Assembly (NCBI GenBank): GCA_021295775.1
Contig: JAGWBS010000009.1
Span: forward strand, 1-38,965
Length of the DNA: 38,965 nt
Direction: 5' to 3'
From: Pseudomonadota bacterium
Lineage (GTDB): Bacteria; Myxococcota_A; UBA9160; SZUA-336
Shown: piece after piece, positions 7,676-15,096 of the stretch
How the letters are laid out: every line of letters begins with the position of its first letter
How positions within the stretch are numbered: position 1 is the first letter of the stretch
Made by a program: the position numbers and the translations under genes
The notes under the pieces: generated by a model
What the model was told of the DNA's origin: nothing
Databases searched by the model: none
The model's input: only the letters and a program-made list of their open reading frames with translations

Positions 7676-8881
7676 ATGAGGCGCGTCGACTACGCCGGCA
7701 GCGTCCACGACGAGCGCGAGATCGAGGCGGTCGTCGAAGTGCTCCGCGGCGGGGCCACCGCCCTGCGCATCGGCCGCAACGTACGCGCGTTCGAGCAGCA
7801 GGTCGCGGCGCTCTTCGGCAAGCGCCGCGGGGTGATGTGCAACTCGGGTTCGTCGGCCCTGTACCTGGCGGTCGAGCTGCTGGGACTCCAGCCCGGCGAC
7901 GAGATCCTGACCTCTCCCCTCACCTTCTCGACCGACGTCGCGCCGCTGGTGCGCGCGGGCCTGGTGCCGGTGTTCGTGGACGTCGACCCGGGCACCTACC
8001 AGGCGGACGTGACGCTTTTCGAAGCGGCCATCGGCCCGGCCACCAAGGCCGTGCTGATCCCGAACCTGATCGGCAACTGTCCCGATTGGGACGCGATCCG
8101 CGCCATCGCCGACCGTCACGGACTGCAGGTGATCGAGGATTCCTGCGACTGTCTGGGCGCCAAGCTGCGCGGCACGCCCACGGGTACCCGGTCCGACATC
8201 AGCGTGACCAGCTTTGCTCTGTCGCACATCATCACCGGCGCGGGCACCGGCGGCATGGTCCTGCTGGACGACCCGGAGCTGGTCGACCGCTGCCTGCTGC
8301 TTCGCCGCTGGGGGCGGCGCAGCGAGCCGCAGTTCTTCGGTTCGCGCAAGGGCGAACGCAAGTTCTTTTCCGATCTCGACGGGATGGAGTACGACAATCT
8401 GTTCATCTTCGACGAGCTCGGCTGGAACTTCGAGCCGTCGGAGCTGTCCGCCGCCTTCGGGCGCGTTCAGATGGACAGGCTCCCGGGCTTCCTGGAGACG
8501 CGAAAGCGCAACTTCGCCCGCCTGAGCGAGCACTTCGCTGGCCGTCCCGACGTCTTCGCCCTGCCCCGCACCACGCCGGAACTCGACACCGGATGGCACC
8601 TTTTTCCGGTCCGCATCCGGCCGGACTCGGGCGTGAGCCGAGGCGAGTTCCAGCAGTGGATGGAGCAGCACGGGATCGACACCCGCATGGTCTGGTCGGG
8701 AAACATCCTGCGCCAGCCCGCGTTCCGCCGCATCGCCCACCGCGTCGGCAGTCCGGATCTGTCCAACGCGGACCTGGTGATGCGGACCGGCCTCGTCCTG
8801 CCGTGCAATCACGGCATGGGCGACGCCGACATCGACTGGATCTGCGAGACGACCGACGCCTTCTTCTCGCGCCCGAGCTGA
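7676..8881 (+). CDS. DegT/DnrJ/EryC1/StrS-family B6 enzyme with His replacing the catalytic Lys (ColD/RfbH-like)
   Basis: A 401-residue fold-type I B6 enzyme of the sugar aminotransferase/dehydratase family. NSGSSA (56-61) and IEDSCD (153-158, Asp155 to the pyridine nitrogen) mark the cofactor site. In the segment where aminotransferases carry the Schiff-base Lys (SFxxxK), this protein has His184 in SFALSH. ColD and RfbH/E1, which are 3-dehydratases, show the same change. The region RRWGRR to FDELGWNFEPSELSAAFGRVQ resembles RfbH, but the four Cys that hold the RfbH [2Fe-2S] cluster are absent, so a ColD-like cluster-free dehydratase is the nearer guess. It starts 1 base after the SDR stop. 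No nucleotide-sugar genes lie nearby. Confidence 0.88.
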   Translation: MRRVDYAGSVHDEREIEAVVEVLRGGATALRIGRNVRAFEQQVAALFGKRRGVMCNSGSSALYLAVELLGLQPGDEILTSPLTFSTDVAPLVRAGLVPVFVDVDPGTYQADVTLFEAAIGPATKAVLIPNLIGNCPDWDAIRAIADRHGLQVIEDSCDCLGAKLRGTPTGTRSDISVTSFALSHIITGAGTGGMVLLDDPELVDRCLLLRRWGRRSEPQFFGSRKGERKFFSDLDGMEYDNLFIFDELGWNFEPSELSAAFGRVQMDRLPGFLETRKRNFARLSEHFAGRPDVFALPRTTPELDTGWHLFPVRIRPDSGVSRGEFQQWMEQHGIDTRMVWSGNILRQPAFRRIAHRVGSPDLSNADLVMRTGLVLPCNHGMGDADIDWICETTDAFFSRPS

Positions 8882-9015
8882 CCCGGAGAAACTGCCGGGA
8901 CGGGCGATCGCGAACGGGCCGGCCGCGCGACCCGGAGGGACCGCGGATATAATCGCCGCCGCCGGGACGGATTCGGGCGCTGGGCAGCCCGAGGGTCCAG
9001 CGGCCGGGAGGGAGC

Positions 9016-9780
9016 ATGGGCCGACTCGAGGGGAAAGTCGCGCTGATCTCGGGGGGTGCCCGGGGCCAGGGAGAGACGGAGGCGCGCCTGTTCGTGGCCG
9101 AAGGCGCGCGCGTGGTCCTGGGCGACGTGCGGGACGAAGCCGGCGAGAAGGTCGCCGCCGAGCTGGGCGACAAAGCGGTCTATCTGCATCTCGACGTGAC
9201 GCAGGAGAGCCACTGGCAAGCGGCGGTCCAGCGCGCGTCCGACGAGTTCGGCCGGCTCGACGTGCTGGTCAACAACGCCGGGATCTTCATGCAGGACCGG
9301 CTCGAAGACATGAGCGCCGACGATTACATGCGGGTCGTACGGGTCAACCAGCTGGGCGTGTTCCTGGGCATGAAGTCCGCGGCGCCGGCCATGCGGGCGT
9401 CGGGAGGCGGATCGATCGTCAACATCTCCTCCAACGCCGGGCTGGAGGGGATTTCGCACGTGATCGCCTACGTGTCGAGCAAGTGGGCGGTGCGCGGCAT
9501 GACCAAGACCGCCGCCATCGAACTGGCCCCGGCGGGGATCCGCGTCAACAGCGTCCACCCCGGCGCCGTCGCCACGCCGATGATCCTGGGCGATGCGGTC
9601 CAGGGCACGGACGCGGACGAGGTGATCAGCACGGCGCCCCTGAAACGCATGGCCGAGCCGCTCGAGATCGCCAAGCTGGTGCTGTTCCTGGCCTCGGACG
9701 AGTCGTCGTACTCTACCGGCTCGGAGTTCGTGGCCGACGGCGGCATGACCGCGGGGCACGCCATCGCGCCGCTCGACTGA
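9016..9780 (+). CDS. Short-chain dehydrogenase, 3-alpha/20-beta-hydroxysteroid dehydrogenase-like
   Basis: A classical SDR of 254 residues. GGARGQG (13-19) is the cofactor loop, followed by ARLFVAEGA, D60-V for adenine contacts, NNAG (86-89), Asn111, Ser139, Tyr152 and Lys156. The GGARGQGxxxARLFVAEGA and HLDVTQE patterns are typical of the 3-alpha/20-beta-hydroxysteroid dehydrogenase group, which reduces keto groups on steroids and other cyclic alcohols with NADH; real substrates vary widely. GGAGGGAG lies just before the ATG. It stands 134 bases after the DegT-family gene with a TATAAT hexamer at 8948-8953, so it may be transcribed separately. Confidence 0.92.
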   Translation: MGRLEGKVALISGGARGQGETEARLFVAEGARVVLGDVRDEAGEKVAAELGDKAVYLHLDVTQESHWQAAVQRASDEFGRLDVLVNNAGIFMQDRLEDMSADDYMRVVRVNQLGVFLGMKSAAPAMRASGGGSIVNISSNAGLEGISHVIAYVSSKWAVRGMTKTAAIELAPAGIRVNSVHPGAVATPMILGDAVQGTDADEVISTAPLKRMAEPLEIAKLVLFLASDESSYSTGSEFVADGGMTAGHAIAPLD

Positions 9781-9864
9781 AAAACACGCTCCGGGTCCCA
9801 GTTGAGCACCCACGACGGGCGGTCACGCCCGCAGCCGGTCCCTTCACCCAGAGAGGCTTCGAAG

Positions 9865-10926
9865 ATGGAAATGCGCAGGCTGGGCCGCAGCGGGCTGAAG
9901 GTATCGGCGCTGGGATTCGGCGCGATGACCTTCGGCGGCAAACCGGACGATCCTTTCGGACGCATCGGGACCACGGACGGCGCCGAGGCGGAGAGCATGG
10001 TGGGCCGCTGCCTGGACGCCGGAATCAATCTCTTCGACACCGCGAACACCTACTCCGACGGCCGCTCGGAGGAGATCCTGGGCCGGGCGCTGGGCTCTCG
10101 GCGCCACGAGGCGGTGATCGCGACCAAGGGCTTCAATCGGATCGGCCCCGGTCCCAACGACGTCGGCGCCTCCCGCGGCTACATCGTGCGCGCCTGCGAG
10201 GCCAGCCTGCGCCGACTCGGCTGCGACTACATCGACCTCTACCAGATGCACTGCTTCGACGGCCTGACTTCGCAGGAAGAGACCGTGCGCGCGCTCGACG
10301 ACCTGGTCCGCGCCGGCAAGGTCCGCTACCTGGGCGTTTCGAACTATGCCGGCTGGCATCTGATGAAGGGGCTGGCGGTCGCCGACCGCCTGGGCGGCAC
10401 GCGCTACGTCTCGCAGCAGATCAAGTACTCGCTGCTCACCCGCGACGCCGAGAACGAACTGGTTCCGCTGGGCCTCGAAGAAGGCGTCGGCATTCTCGTC
10501 TGGGGCGCCCTGGAAAGCGGGATTTTGAGCGGGAAGTACCGAAGCGGTTCGCCCGAGCCGGGGGAAACACGGCTGCCCGGAGGTCCCCAACTCTCCGACA
10601 CGGAGCGCGAGCGCTGCGACGCTGTCCTGGACACCCTGACCGAGATCGCCTCGGCGCGCGGCCTCAGCCTGGGAAGCGCCGCGATCGCCTGGTTGCTCAG
10701 AAAGCCGGGCGTGAGCTCGGTGCTTGTCGGGGCGCGCACGCCGGAGCAGCTCGACCAGAATCTCGCCGCCGCCCAGTCGCCGCTTGACGACGAGGAGGTC
10801 CAGCGGCTGGACAAGGTCAGCGAGACGCCATGGATCTACCCGTACCAGATCTACAAGACGTACGCCGGGGAGCGGAACCCCTACTACATGCGTGGCGAGG
10901 TCTACCGCCACTGGCGCGAGCGCTGA
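9865..10926 (+). CDS. Aldo/keto reductase
   Basis: A 353-residue NADPH-type aldo/keto reductase. The catalytic tetrad is visible: Asp58 and Tyr63 in FDTANTYSDG, Lys88 in VIATKGF, and His129 in LYQMHCFD. The cofactor end of the barrel shows VSSVLVGARTPEQL. The family reduces aldehydes and ketones, including sugars and aromatic carbonyls. ATG at 9865 is chosen because GAGAGG sits 8 bases upstream and the protein then opens with the usual MEMRRLGRSGLKVSALGFG; a TTG at 9802 would add 21 non-conserved residues. It is the last gene of the plus-strand block and converges on the small gene at 11181. Confidence 0.93.
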   Translation: MEMRRLGRSGLKVSALGFGAMTFGGKPDDPFGRIGTTDGAEAESMVGRCLDAGINLFDTANTYSDGRSEEILGRALGSRRHEAVIATKGFNRIGPGPNDVGASRGYIVRACEASLRRLGCDYIDLYQMHCFDGLTSQEETVRALDDLVRAGKVRYLGVSNYAGWHLMKGLAVADRLGGTRYVSQQIKYSLLTRDAENELVPLGLEEGVGILVWGALESGILSGKYRSGSPEPGETRLPGGPQLSDTERERCDAVLDTLTEIASARGLSLGSAAIAWLLRKPGVSSVLVGARTPEQLDQNLAAAQSPLDDEEVQRLDKVSETPWIYPYQIYKTYAGERNPYYMRGEVYRHWRER

Positions 10927-11081
10927 GCGCGCCTTTCGCCGGCCCGGCGGTGATCTGAGCCTTCGTCTCGGTCCCCCGCTTCGCGCCGCGCACGGGATCC
11001 GGGAACGACCGTCCGAGGGTCTCGGGGCGCGGGGACGGATCCCCTTGGACAGGTCTCCGTGCAATGCGCCGATTGGACTCG

Positions 11082-11123
11082 TGCGACCCGCCCCGACCCC
11101 TCGAAGGGACCGGGGCGGGTGCA
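11082..11123. terminator. Strong GC-rich hairpin between convergent genes
   Basis: A perfect 10-base stem pairs 11086-11095 (acccgccccg) with 11111-11120. It is extended by TGC/GCA outside a bulged G and by an inner CCCT/AGGG stem. It lies between the aldo/keto reductase (+) and the small acidic protein gene (-), so it could stop transcription from both sides. There is no U-tract on either side, so it is terminator-like rather than a textbook intrinsic terminator. Apart from this and a weak hairpin at 11168-11187, I see nothing in the 254-base gap 10927-11180. Confidence 0.55.
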
Positions 11124-11180
11124 GAGTTGTGGTCCGCGGCTCTCGGGAGAGTCGCAGACCAGCGATTGAGCTAGAGCGAA

Positions 11181-11465
11181 TTAGCTCTCGGGCGCGGCCT
11201 CGTCGTCGTCGCCTTCGGCTTCGCCCTCGCCACCGTCGTCGCCTTCGGCTTCACCGTCGCCTTCGGCCTCGATTTCGGCTTCGCCTTCCTCGGCCGGCGC
11301 GGCCTCTTCGCCCTCGTGCATGTCCATCTCGTGGCTCGGTGCCTTCTCGCTCGAAGCGCCGGCCATCACGCTCACCGGCCCCGCAACCACCAGGGCTGCG
11401 AAGACCAGCGCGACGAGCCAACCCGTGGCGATGCTCTTCTCAATCGTCTCGTTACCTGTACCCAT
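11181..11465 (-). CDS. Small single-pass membrane protein with a very acidic repetitive tail
   Basis: A 94-residue protein of unknown function. A short N terminus is followed by one hydrophobic segment (about residues 15-36, WLVALVFAALVVAGPVSVMAG), which may be a membrane anchor or signal peptide. After a His/Met patch (SHEMDMHEG) the last 45 residues are almost only Glu, Asp, Gly and Ala, built on EAEGDD repeats. AAGGAG 6 bases before the ATG at 11465 supports this start. A promoter-like GTGACG-18-TAGAAT lies upstream, and a small hairpin (GAGCTA/TAGCTC, 11168-11187) overlaps the stop. Low-complexity sequence makes homology calls unsafe, but the SD, start and signal segment argue that it is real. 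Confidence 0.65.
   Translation of the reverse strand: MGTGNETIEKSIATGWLVALVFAALVVAGPVSVMAGASSEKAPSHEMDMHEGEEAAPAEEGEAEIEAEGDGEAEGDDGGEGEAEGDDDEAAPES
11205..11252. repeat. Short direct repeat within the acidic tail
   Basis: The 18-mer gtcgtcgccttcggcttc occurs exactly at 11205-11222 and 11235-11252, with a degenerate third copy following. It encodes the EAEGDD units of the acidic protein, suggesting growth of the tail by slippage. Confidence 0.7.
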
Positions 11466-11550
11466 GGTCCACTCCTTCAACGCTCATTCGCGTATGGACT
11501 TTGCAGCCGCTGTAGAAACCCGGCCACCGCCCTCACGTTTGGGAGGTGCG

Positions 11551-11580
11551 ATTCTACCGGCTCCGGTCTCGTTACGTCAC
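11551..11580 (-). promoter_or_regulatory. Candidate sigma-70-type promoter for the acidic membrane protein
   Basis: Reading the minus strand, GTGACG (11580-11575) and TAGAAT (11556-11551) are separated by 18 bases. They match four and five of six consensus positions. Transcription would begin about 80 bases before the ATG at 11465. In such GC-rich DNA a match of this quality is uncommon, but it is untested. Confidence 0.35.
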
Positions 11581-11652
11581 GCGATTGCGAAATTTCTGCG
11601 TCATTTTGAGGGCGATGGCCCACAACCGCCGAGACGAAAAGCCCGGGGTGAC

Positions 11653-11672
11653 GGGCCGTTCGTTGACGGCCC
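11653..11672 (-). terminator. Hairpin just downstream of tRNA-Arg
   Basis: GGGCCGT (11653-11659) and ACGGCCC (11666-11672) form a perfect 7-base stem with a 6-base loop, 15 bases past the tRNA 3' end. A run of four U follows about 12 bases later on the minus strand. It probably ends the tRNA transcript. Confidence 0.45.
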
Positions 11673-11687
11673 CAGGGCGGGGAGGGC

Positions 11688-11764
11688 TGGCACGCCCGGA
11701 AGGATTCGAACCTTCGACCTGCGGATTAGAAGTCCGCCGCTCTATCCAACTGAGCTACGGGCGC
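11688..11764 (-). tRNA. tRNA-Arg (anticodon TCT)
   Basis: The minus strand folds as a full cloverleaf of 77 bases. The acceptor stem is GCGCCCG with CGGGCGT, the D-arm GCTCAGTTGGATAGAGC, the anticodon loop CTTCTAA (anticodon at 11730-11728), and the T-loop TTCGAAT. The 3' CCA is encoded in the DNA. It reads AGA codons, which are rare in this GC-rich sequence. No integrase or att duplication is seen beside it. Confidence 0.96.
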
Positions 11765-11859
11765 GCGGAGGCGCGGGGGAGCGCCCGACCGGAAGAGCCT
11801 CCCGCTGCATGCTTATTAGCAGCCGGGCCGCGGCTTGGGAATCCGGAAACCGGAGCCGG

Positions 11860-12051
11860 CTACTCTTCGATCTCGATCGCCTGCTCCGGGCAGGCCTCGG
11901 CGCCGATTCTCGCCTGGGACTCGTGTTCCGAAGGAACTTCGGGAGCGAGCACCTGGCAGTGGCCGCGATCGTCCTCGCCGAATACCTCGGGCGCGAGCAT
12001 GTAGCAGCGGCCGTGGCCGGTGCAGACCTCGGAGAGCACCTGCACCTTCAC
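11860..12051 (-). CDS. [3Fe-4S]-type ferredoxin, P450 redox partner
   Basis: A 63-residue ferredoxin with Cys10-x2-His13-x2-Cys16 and a distant Cys54-Pro55. Three Cys with His in the fourth position is the pattern of the small ferredoxins found beside bacterial P450s, which mostly carry a [3Fe-4S] cluster. It would pass single electrons from a ferredoxin reductase to the P450. Its ATG overlaps the stop of the P450 gene at 12048 by four bases (ATGA), so the pair is translationally coupled. No reductase gene is in the window. Confidence 0.93.
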   Translation of the reverse strand: MKVQVLSEVCTGHGRCYMLAPEVFGEDDRGHCQVLAPEVPSEHESQARIGAEACPEQAIEIEE

Positions 12052-13211
12052 GCGCGCGCGCTCCAGACCAGAGGCAGCTCGCTGACCTGGCGGATGCCCG
12101 GGCTGTATTGGAGCTGGACGCCGGGAGCGAGTTCGTATTCGGGGATGCGGGCGTGGAACTCCTCGAGCACGGCGCGCAGCTCCATGCGCGCGAGGTGCGA
12201 GCCCAGGCAGCGGTGCGGCCCGCCGCCGAAGGCGAGGTGGCGGTTCGGACGGCGCCCGAAATCCACCCGTTCGGGGTCGTCGAAGCTGCGCTCGTCGCTG
12301 TCCGCAGCGCCCAGCAGCAGGGCGACCCGTTCGCCCGCCTTCAGTTCGACGCTCGAGAGGGTCACGTCCTGTTTCAGCACGCGCAGCACCGTGACCACCG
12401 GCGTCTCGCTGCGCAGAAGTTCCTCGATCACCCCGTCGAGCATCTCGGGGCGTTCGATCGCCATACGCCGGCGCTCGGGATGCTGGGCCAGATAAGCCAC
12501 GAAGCAGTCGAGCGAGGCCGTCACCGTGTCGAGTCCGGCCAGCAGCAACAGATAGCAGATGTCCAGGATCTGTTCGCGGGTGAGCTTGCGGCCGTCAACC
12601 TCCTCCTCGGACATCCACGACAGCAGGTCCTCGCCCGGCTCGGCCGAGCGGGCATCGAGAGCCTCTTCGAAGAGCGCGTAGATCTTGCGCCCGGTCGTCT
12701 CGCGGCTCACGGGCGTCGCCGAGGCCTCGGGGCGGATGATGCCGTCCTTGAGCTCCAGGAAATACGGCAGCCGTTCGAGCGGCAGCCCCAGAAGTTGCAG
12801 GAAGACCGTCGACGGCAGCGGTTCGGCCAGCTCCCCGTGGAAGTCGCACACCCCCCGGTCGGCGAAAGCTTCGATCCGCTCCGCAGCCAGGCGCCGCACC
12901 TGCGGCTCGAGGATCGCCATGCGCTTGCGCGAGAACACCGGGTCGAGCAGCTTGCGGTACTTGACGTGCTCGGGCGGGTCGATCTGCAGCGGGATCAGCG
13001 GACGTTCGTTGCCGATCGAGACCGCCTCGGAGTCCGAGGAGAAGACCTCCGGGTGCCGCAGCGCCCAGAGCACGTCCTCGTAGCGCGAGATCACCGCGCT
13101 GCCCCCTTCTCCGGTGCGCAGCACGGGGCACTCGTCGCGGCGCCGGCGGTAGGCCGGCTTGGGGTCGGGTGCGTTGACGCCGACCAGCAGGTGGGCCTCG
13201 GTCTCCGCCAT
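12048..13211 (-). CDS. Cytochrome P450
   Basis: A soluble bacterial P450 of 387 residues with all hallmark motifs: the C-helix region DPPEHVKYRKLLDPVF (78-93), I-helix AGLDT (225-229), ExxR at E264-R267, and the canonical heme loop FGGGPHRCLG with Cys335. It inserts one oxygen atom into an unknown substrate. The ferredoxin gene overlaps its stop, and a SnoaL-like gene lies 45 bases upstream on the same strand. In contrast to the P450 at 3196, its heme loop is fully standard. Confidence 0.96.
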   Translation of the reverse strand: MAETEAHLLVGVNAPDPKPAYRRRRDECPVLRTGEGGSAVISRYEDVLWALRHPEVFSSDSEAVSIGNERPLIPLQIDPPEHVKYRKLLDPVFSRKRMAILEPQVRRLAAERIEAFADRGVCDFHGELAEPLPSTVFLQLLGLPLERLPYFLELKDGIIRPEASATPVSRETTGRKIYALFEEALDARSAEPGEDLLSWMSEEEVDGRKLTREQILDICYLLLLAGLDTVTASLDCFVAYLAQHPERRRMAIERPEMLDGVIEELLRSETPVVTVLRVLKQDVTLSSVELKAGERVALLLGAADSDERSFDDPERVDFGRRPNRHLAFGGGPHRCLGSHLARMELRAVLEEFHARIPEYELAPGVQLQYSPGIRQVSELPLVWSARA

Positions 13212-13256
13212 GGTTCTCCCTTTCGGGGCGGGCGGCGATGCTCCGCGGGCCGCCCG

Positions 13257-13721
13257 CTATTCCCCCGCGCCCCAGCCGACCGTCAGCTCGATGTGCGGGT
13301 TGTTCCTGCGCTCGACGCGCTCTTCGTAGGCACGCATGTAGCCGGTGTGCTTGATCTTCCACTCGCCGTCGACCTTGACGTATTGGTCGTGGTAGTAGGC
13401 GGCGCCGTGGATGGTGTTTCCCGCCTCCTGGTCCACCACATAGTCCTCCAGCGCCCAGACGCCCGTCGCGCGCTCGCCGTCGATGTCGATCTCCGGGTGG
13501 TGGACGTGGTGGCTCGACATGCTCGAAGGCCGGCCCATCGCCTGTTTGAGAAAGTTCAGGATCTCGTCCCGGCTGCCGAACGTGTACTGGCCGTCGCCGT
13601 AGGAGGACGTCGCTTCGGGGACGAAACACTCCTCCAACTCGTCCCACAAGTGCAGGTCCAGGCAACGCTGGTACTTGTACTTGAGCCGCTTGATCTTCTC
13701 GAGTTCCTGCAGATCTACCAT
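13257..13721 (-). CDS. SnoaL-like / NTF2-fold protein (SnoaL_4 type)
   Basis: A 154-residue cone-fold protein resembling the scytalone dehydratase/SnoaL_4 branch. It opens with LQELEKIKRLKYKYQRCLD, then DLHLWDELEECF, a His-rich strand (SSHHVHHPEIDIDG), and the closing YHDQYVKVDGEWKIKHTGY. This branch includes dehydratases and many uncharacterised partners of catabolic operons. ATG at 13721 is preceded by GGGAGGA with 5-base spacing, favouring it over a start 10 codons upstream. It leads the operon with the P450 and ferredoxin, mirroring the SnoaL-P450 pairing at 2826-4440. Confidence 0.85.
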   Translation of the reverse strand: MVDLQELEKIKRLKYKYQRCLDLHLWDELEECFVPEATSSYGDGQYTFGSRDEILNFLKQAMGRPSSMSSHHVHHPEIDIDGERATGVWALEDYVVDQEAGNTIHGAAYYHDQYVKVDGEWKIKHTGYMRAYEERVERRNNPHIELTVGWGAGE

Positions 13722-13824
13722 GCCGATTCCTCCCTGGCCCGCGTCCATCATACGCCACGGCCGCGCCGGCCCGGGGCGTCCGCCGGCCCCGCTCGACCCG
13801 GACCGGAAACTCCCCCGACGGCGC

Positions 13825-15090
13825 CTACGGGCACGGCGATTCCGGAAAGCAGTCCGCCGCGACCCAGGCCGAGAAGTCGTCGAAGCTGCGCAGGAGCGTG
13901 CGTTCGATCAGCTCCGGCACCAGCTCCCGGACACCCGCGCTGGCCAGGACCAGGGTTCGCCCCTCGCGCCACGGCCGCGGGGCGCTCGCCACGGGCGTGC
14001 TTCGCGCCACCGCGGCGCCGATCTGCGCATAGTGCGCGGCGAAACGCTCCGCCGCCTCGGCGTCGCTCCAGCGGCTCAGCCAGACGAACTCCCAGCGCCC
14101 GCTGCAGTCCAGGTGGACGAAACGGTCTCCGCGCCAGGCCAGCGGCAGGCCGGGCGCGGAGCGGCCGTGGTCGGCCAGCAGGCTGCGCAGCCCCAGCGCT
14201 CCCGCCACGTTGTGGTGCCCGACCCGGCAGGCGGCATCGACGCGCCCCTGCAGCCAGTCGAGCGGCAGGCCCACGAACTCGACGCTTCTCCCCGCCTCGG
14301 GATCCAGCACTTCCAGGCTGGACAGCGGAGGCTCGCGCAGCAGCGCGTTCAGGGCGGACGTCCCCCCCGAGCGGAAGCGACGGTCCGCCTGAGCCAGCCC
14401 CTCGGCGTACGGAAACGCCAGCGTCTCGCGCAACAGGCGCGGGAGCTTCCCGAACTCGCCCGGCGGGGCCTCGACATCCCGGCGCAGCGCCGCGCGATAG
14501 GCTTCCACCCGGTCCTCCGGTAAATGCGCCGAAGGCCCGCGCTGGACGCGAAGCATGGTCAGCGTGGCGTCTCCTTCGGCCGCCGCGGCCAGCGCCGCGG
14601 CGGCATCGTCGTTGTGGCGGAGCCCCTGCAGGAGTTCGATCGGGCGGGGAAAGTGCCGGTGCTGCAGGGCGTGGACGAGTTCGTGGACCACTACGCTTTC
14701 GTTCCAGTCTTCCGGCTCGCCGACCATGTAGAGTTCGCGGCGGCGCGGGCTGTACAGGCCCGCCAGCCGGGCGCCCTGCAGTTCCAGCACGGCCGAGACC
14801 GGATCGAGCTGCGCGGGCCAGGCTCCCAGGGCCGCGTAGGCGTCGCGCACCCGGCGCGCGAACTCCGGATCCCTCCAGGCCCCGAGTTCCCGCCGGACCA
14901 GCGCGGGCACGTCGCTTCGATCGACCGCGACGATCCGCACCGCAGAATCGAATTCCAGCCCGCGCAGCGCCTCGGCCGACGCCCGCCAGCGCGCATCCTC
15001 TGGGATCTCCCGCAGGCCGCAGGCCAGCAGCGCCAGACCGCCCGCGAGCAGCGCGGCGCGGCGCAGCGCCCGTCCGCCGCGCGGGGGCAT
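13825..15090 (-). CDS. Predicted lipoprotein zincin metallopeptidase
   Basis: A 421-residue exported protein. The N terminus is basic then hydrophobic and ends in a lipobox, LLAC (Cys24), so it should be lipid-anchored. HELVH (136-140) in a hydrophobic helix is the HExxH zinc motif, and AAEGDAT with Glu172 is a likely third ligand, as in gluzincins. The rest shows no family I recognise. The first half also holds a long amphipathic region with DPVSAVLELQGARLAGLYSP just before the active site, as in several secreted zincin-like proteins of unknown target. It begins 6 bases after nadE, suggesting co-transcription. Peptidase activity is inferred from motifs only. Confidence 0.8.
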   Translation of the reverse strand: MPPRGGRALRRAALLAGGLALLACGLREIPEDARWRASAEALRGLEFDSAVRIVAVDRSDVPALVRRELGAWRDPEFARRVRDAYAALGAWPAQLDPVSAVLELQGARLAGLYSPRRRELYMVGEPEDWNESVVVHELVHALQHRHFPRPIELLQGLRHNDDAAAALAAAAEGDATLTMLRVQRGPSAHLPEDRVEAYRAALRRDVEAPPGEFGKLPRLLRETLAFPYAEGLAQADRRFRSGGTSALNALLREPPLSSLEVLDPEAGRSVEFVGLPLDWLQGRVDAACRVGHHNVAGALGLRSLLADHGRSAPGLPLAWRGDRFVHLDCSGRWEFVWLSRWSDAEAAERFAAHYAQIGAAVARSTPVASAPRPWREGRTLVLASAGVRELVPELIERTLLRSFDDFSAWVAADCFPESPCP

Positions 15091-15096
15091 GGGCGT

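Noticed and set aside
8948..8953. TATAAT hexamer before the SDR at 9016
   Set aside because: A perfect -10 hexamer, but no -35 element at 16-18 bases; kept only as a hint of separate transcription.
11688..11764. tRNA-Arg as an integration site for a mobile element
   Set aside because: No integrase, no flanking direct repeat of the tRNA 3' end and no shift in composition nearby.
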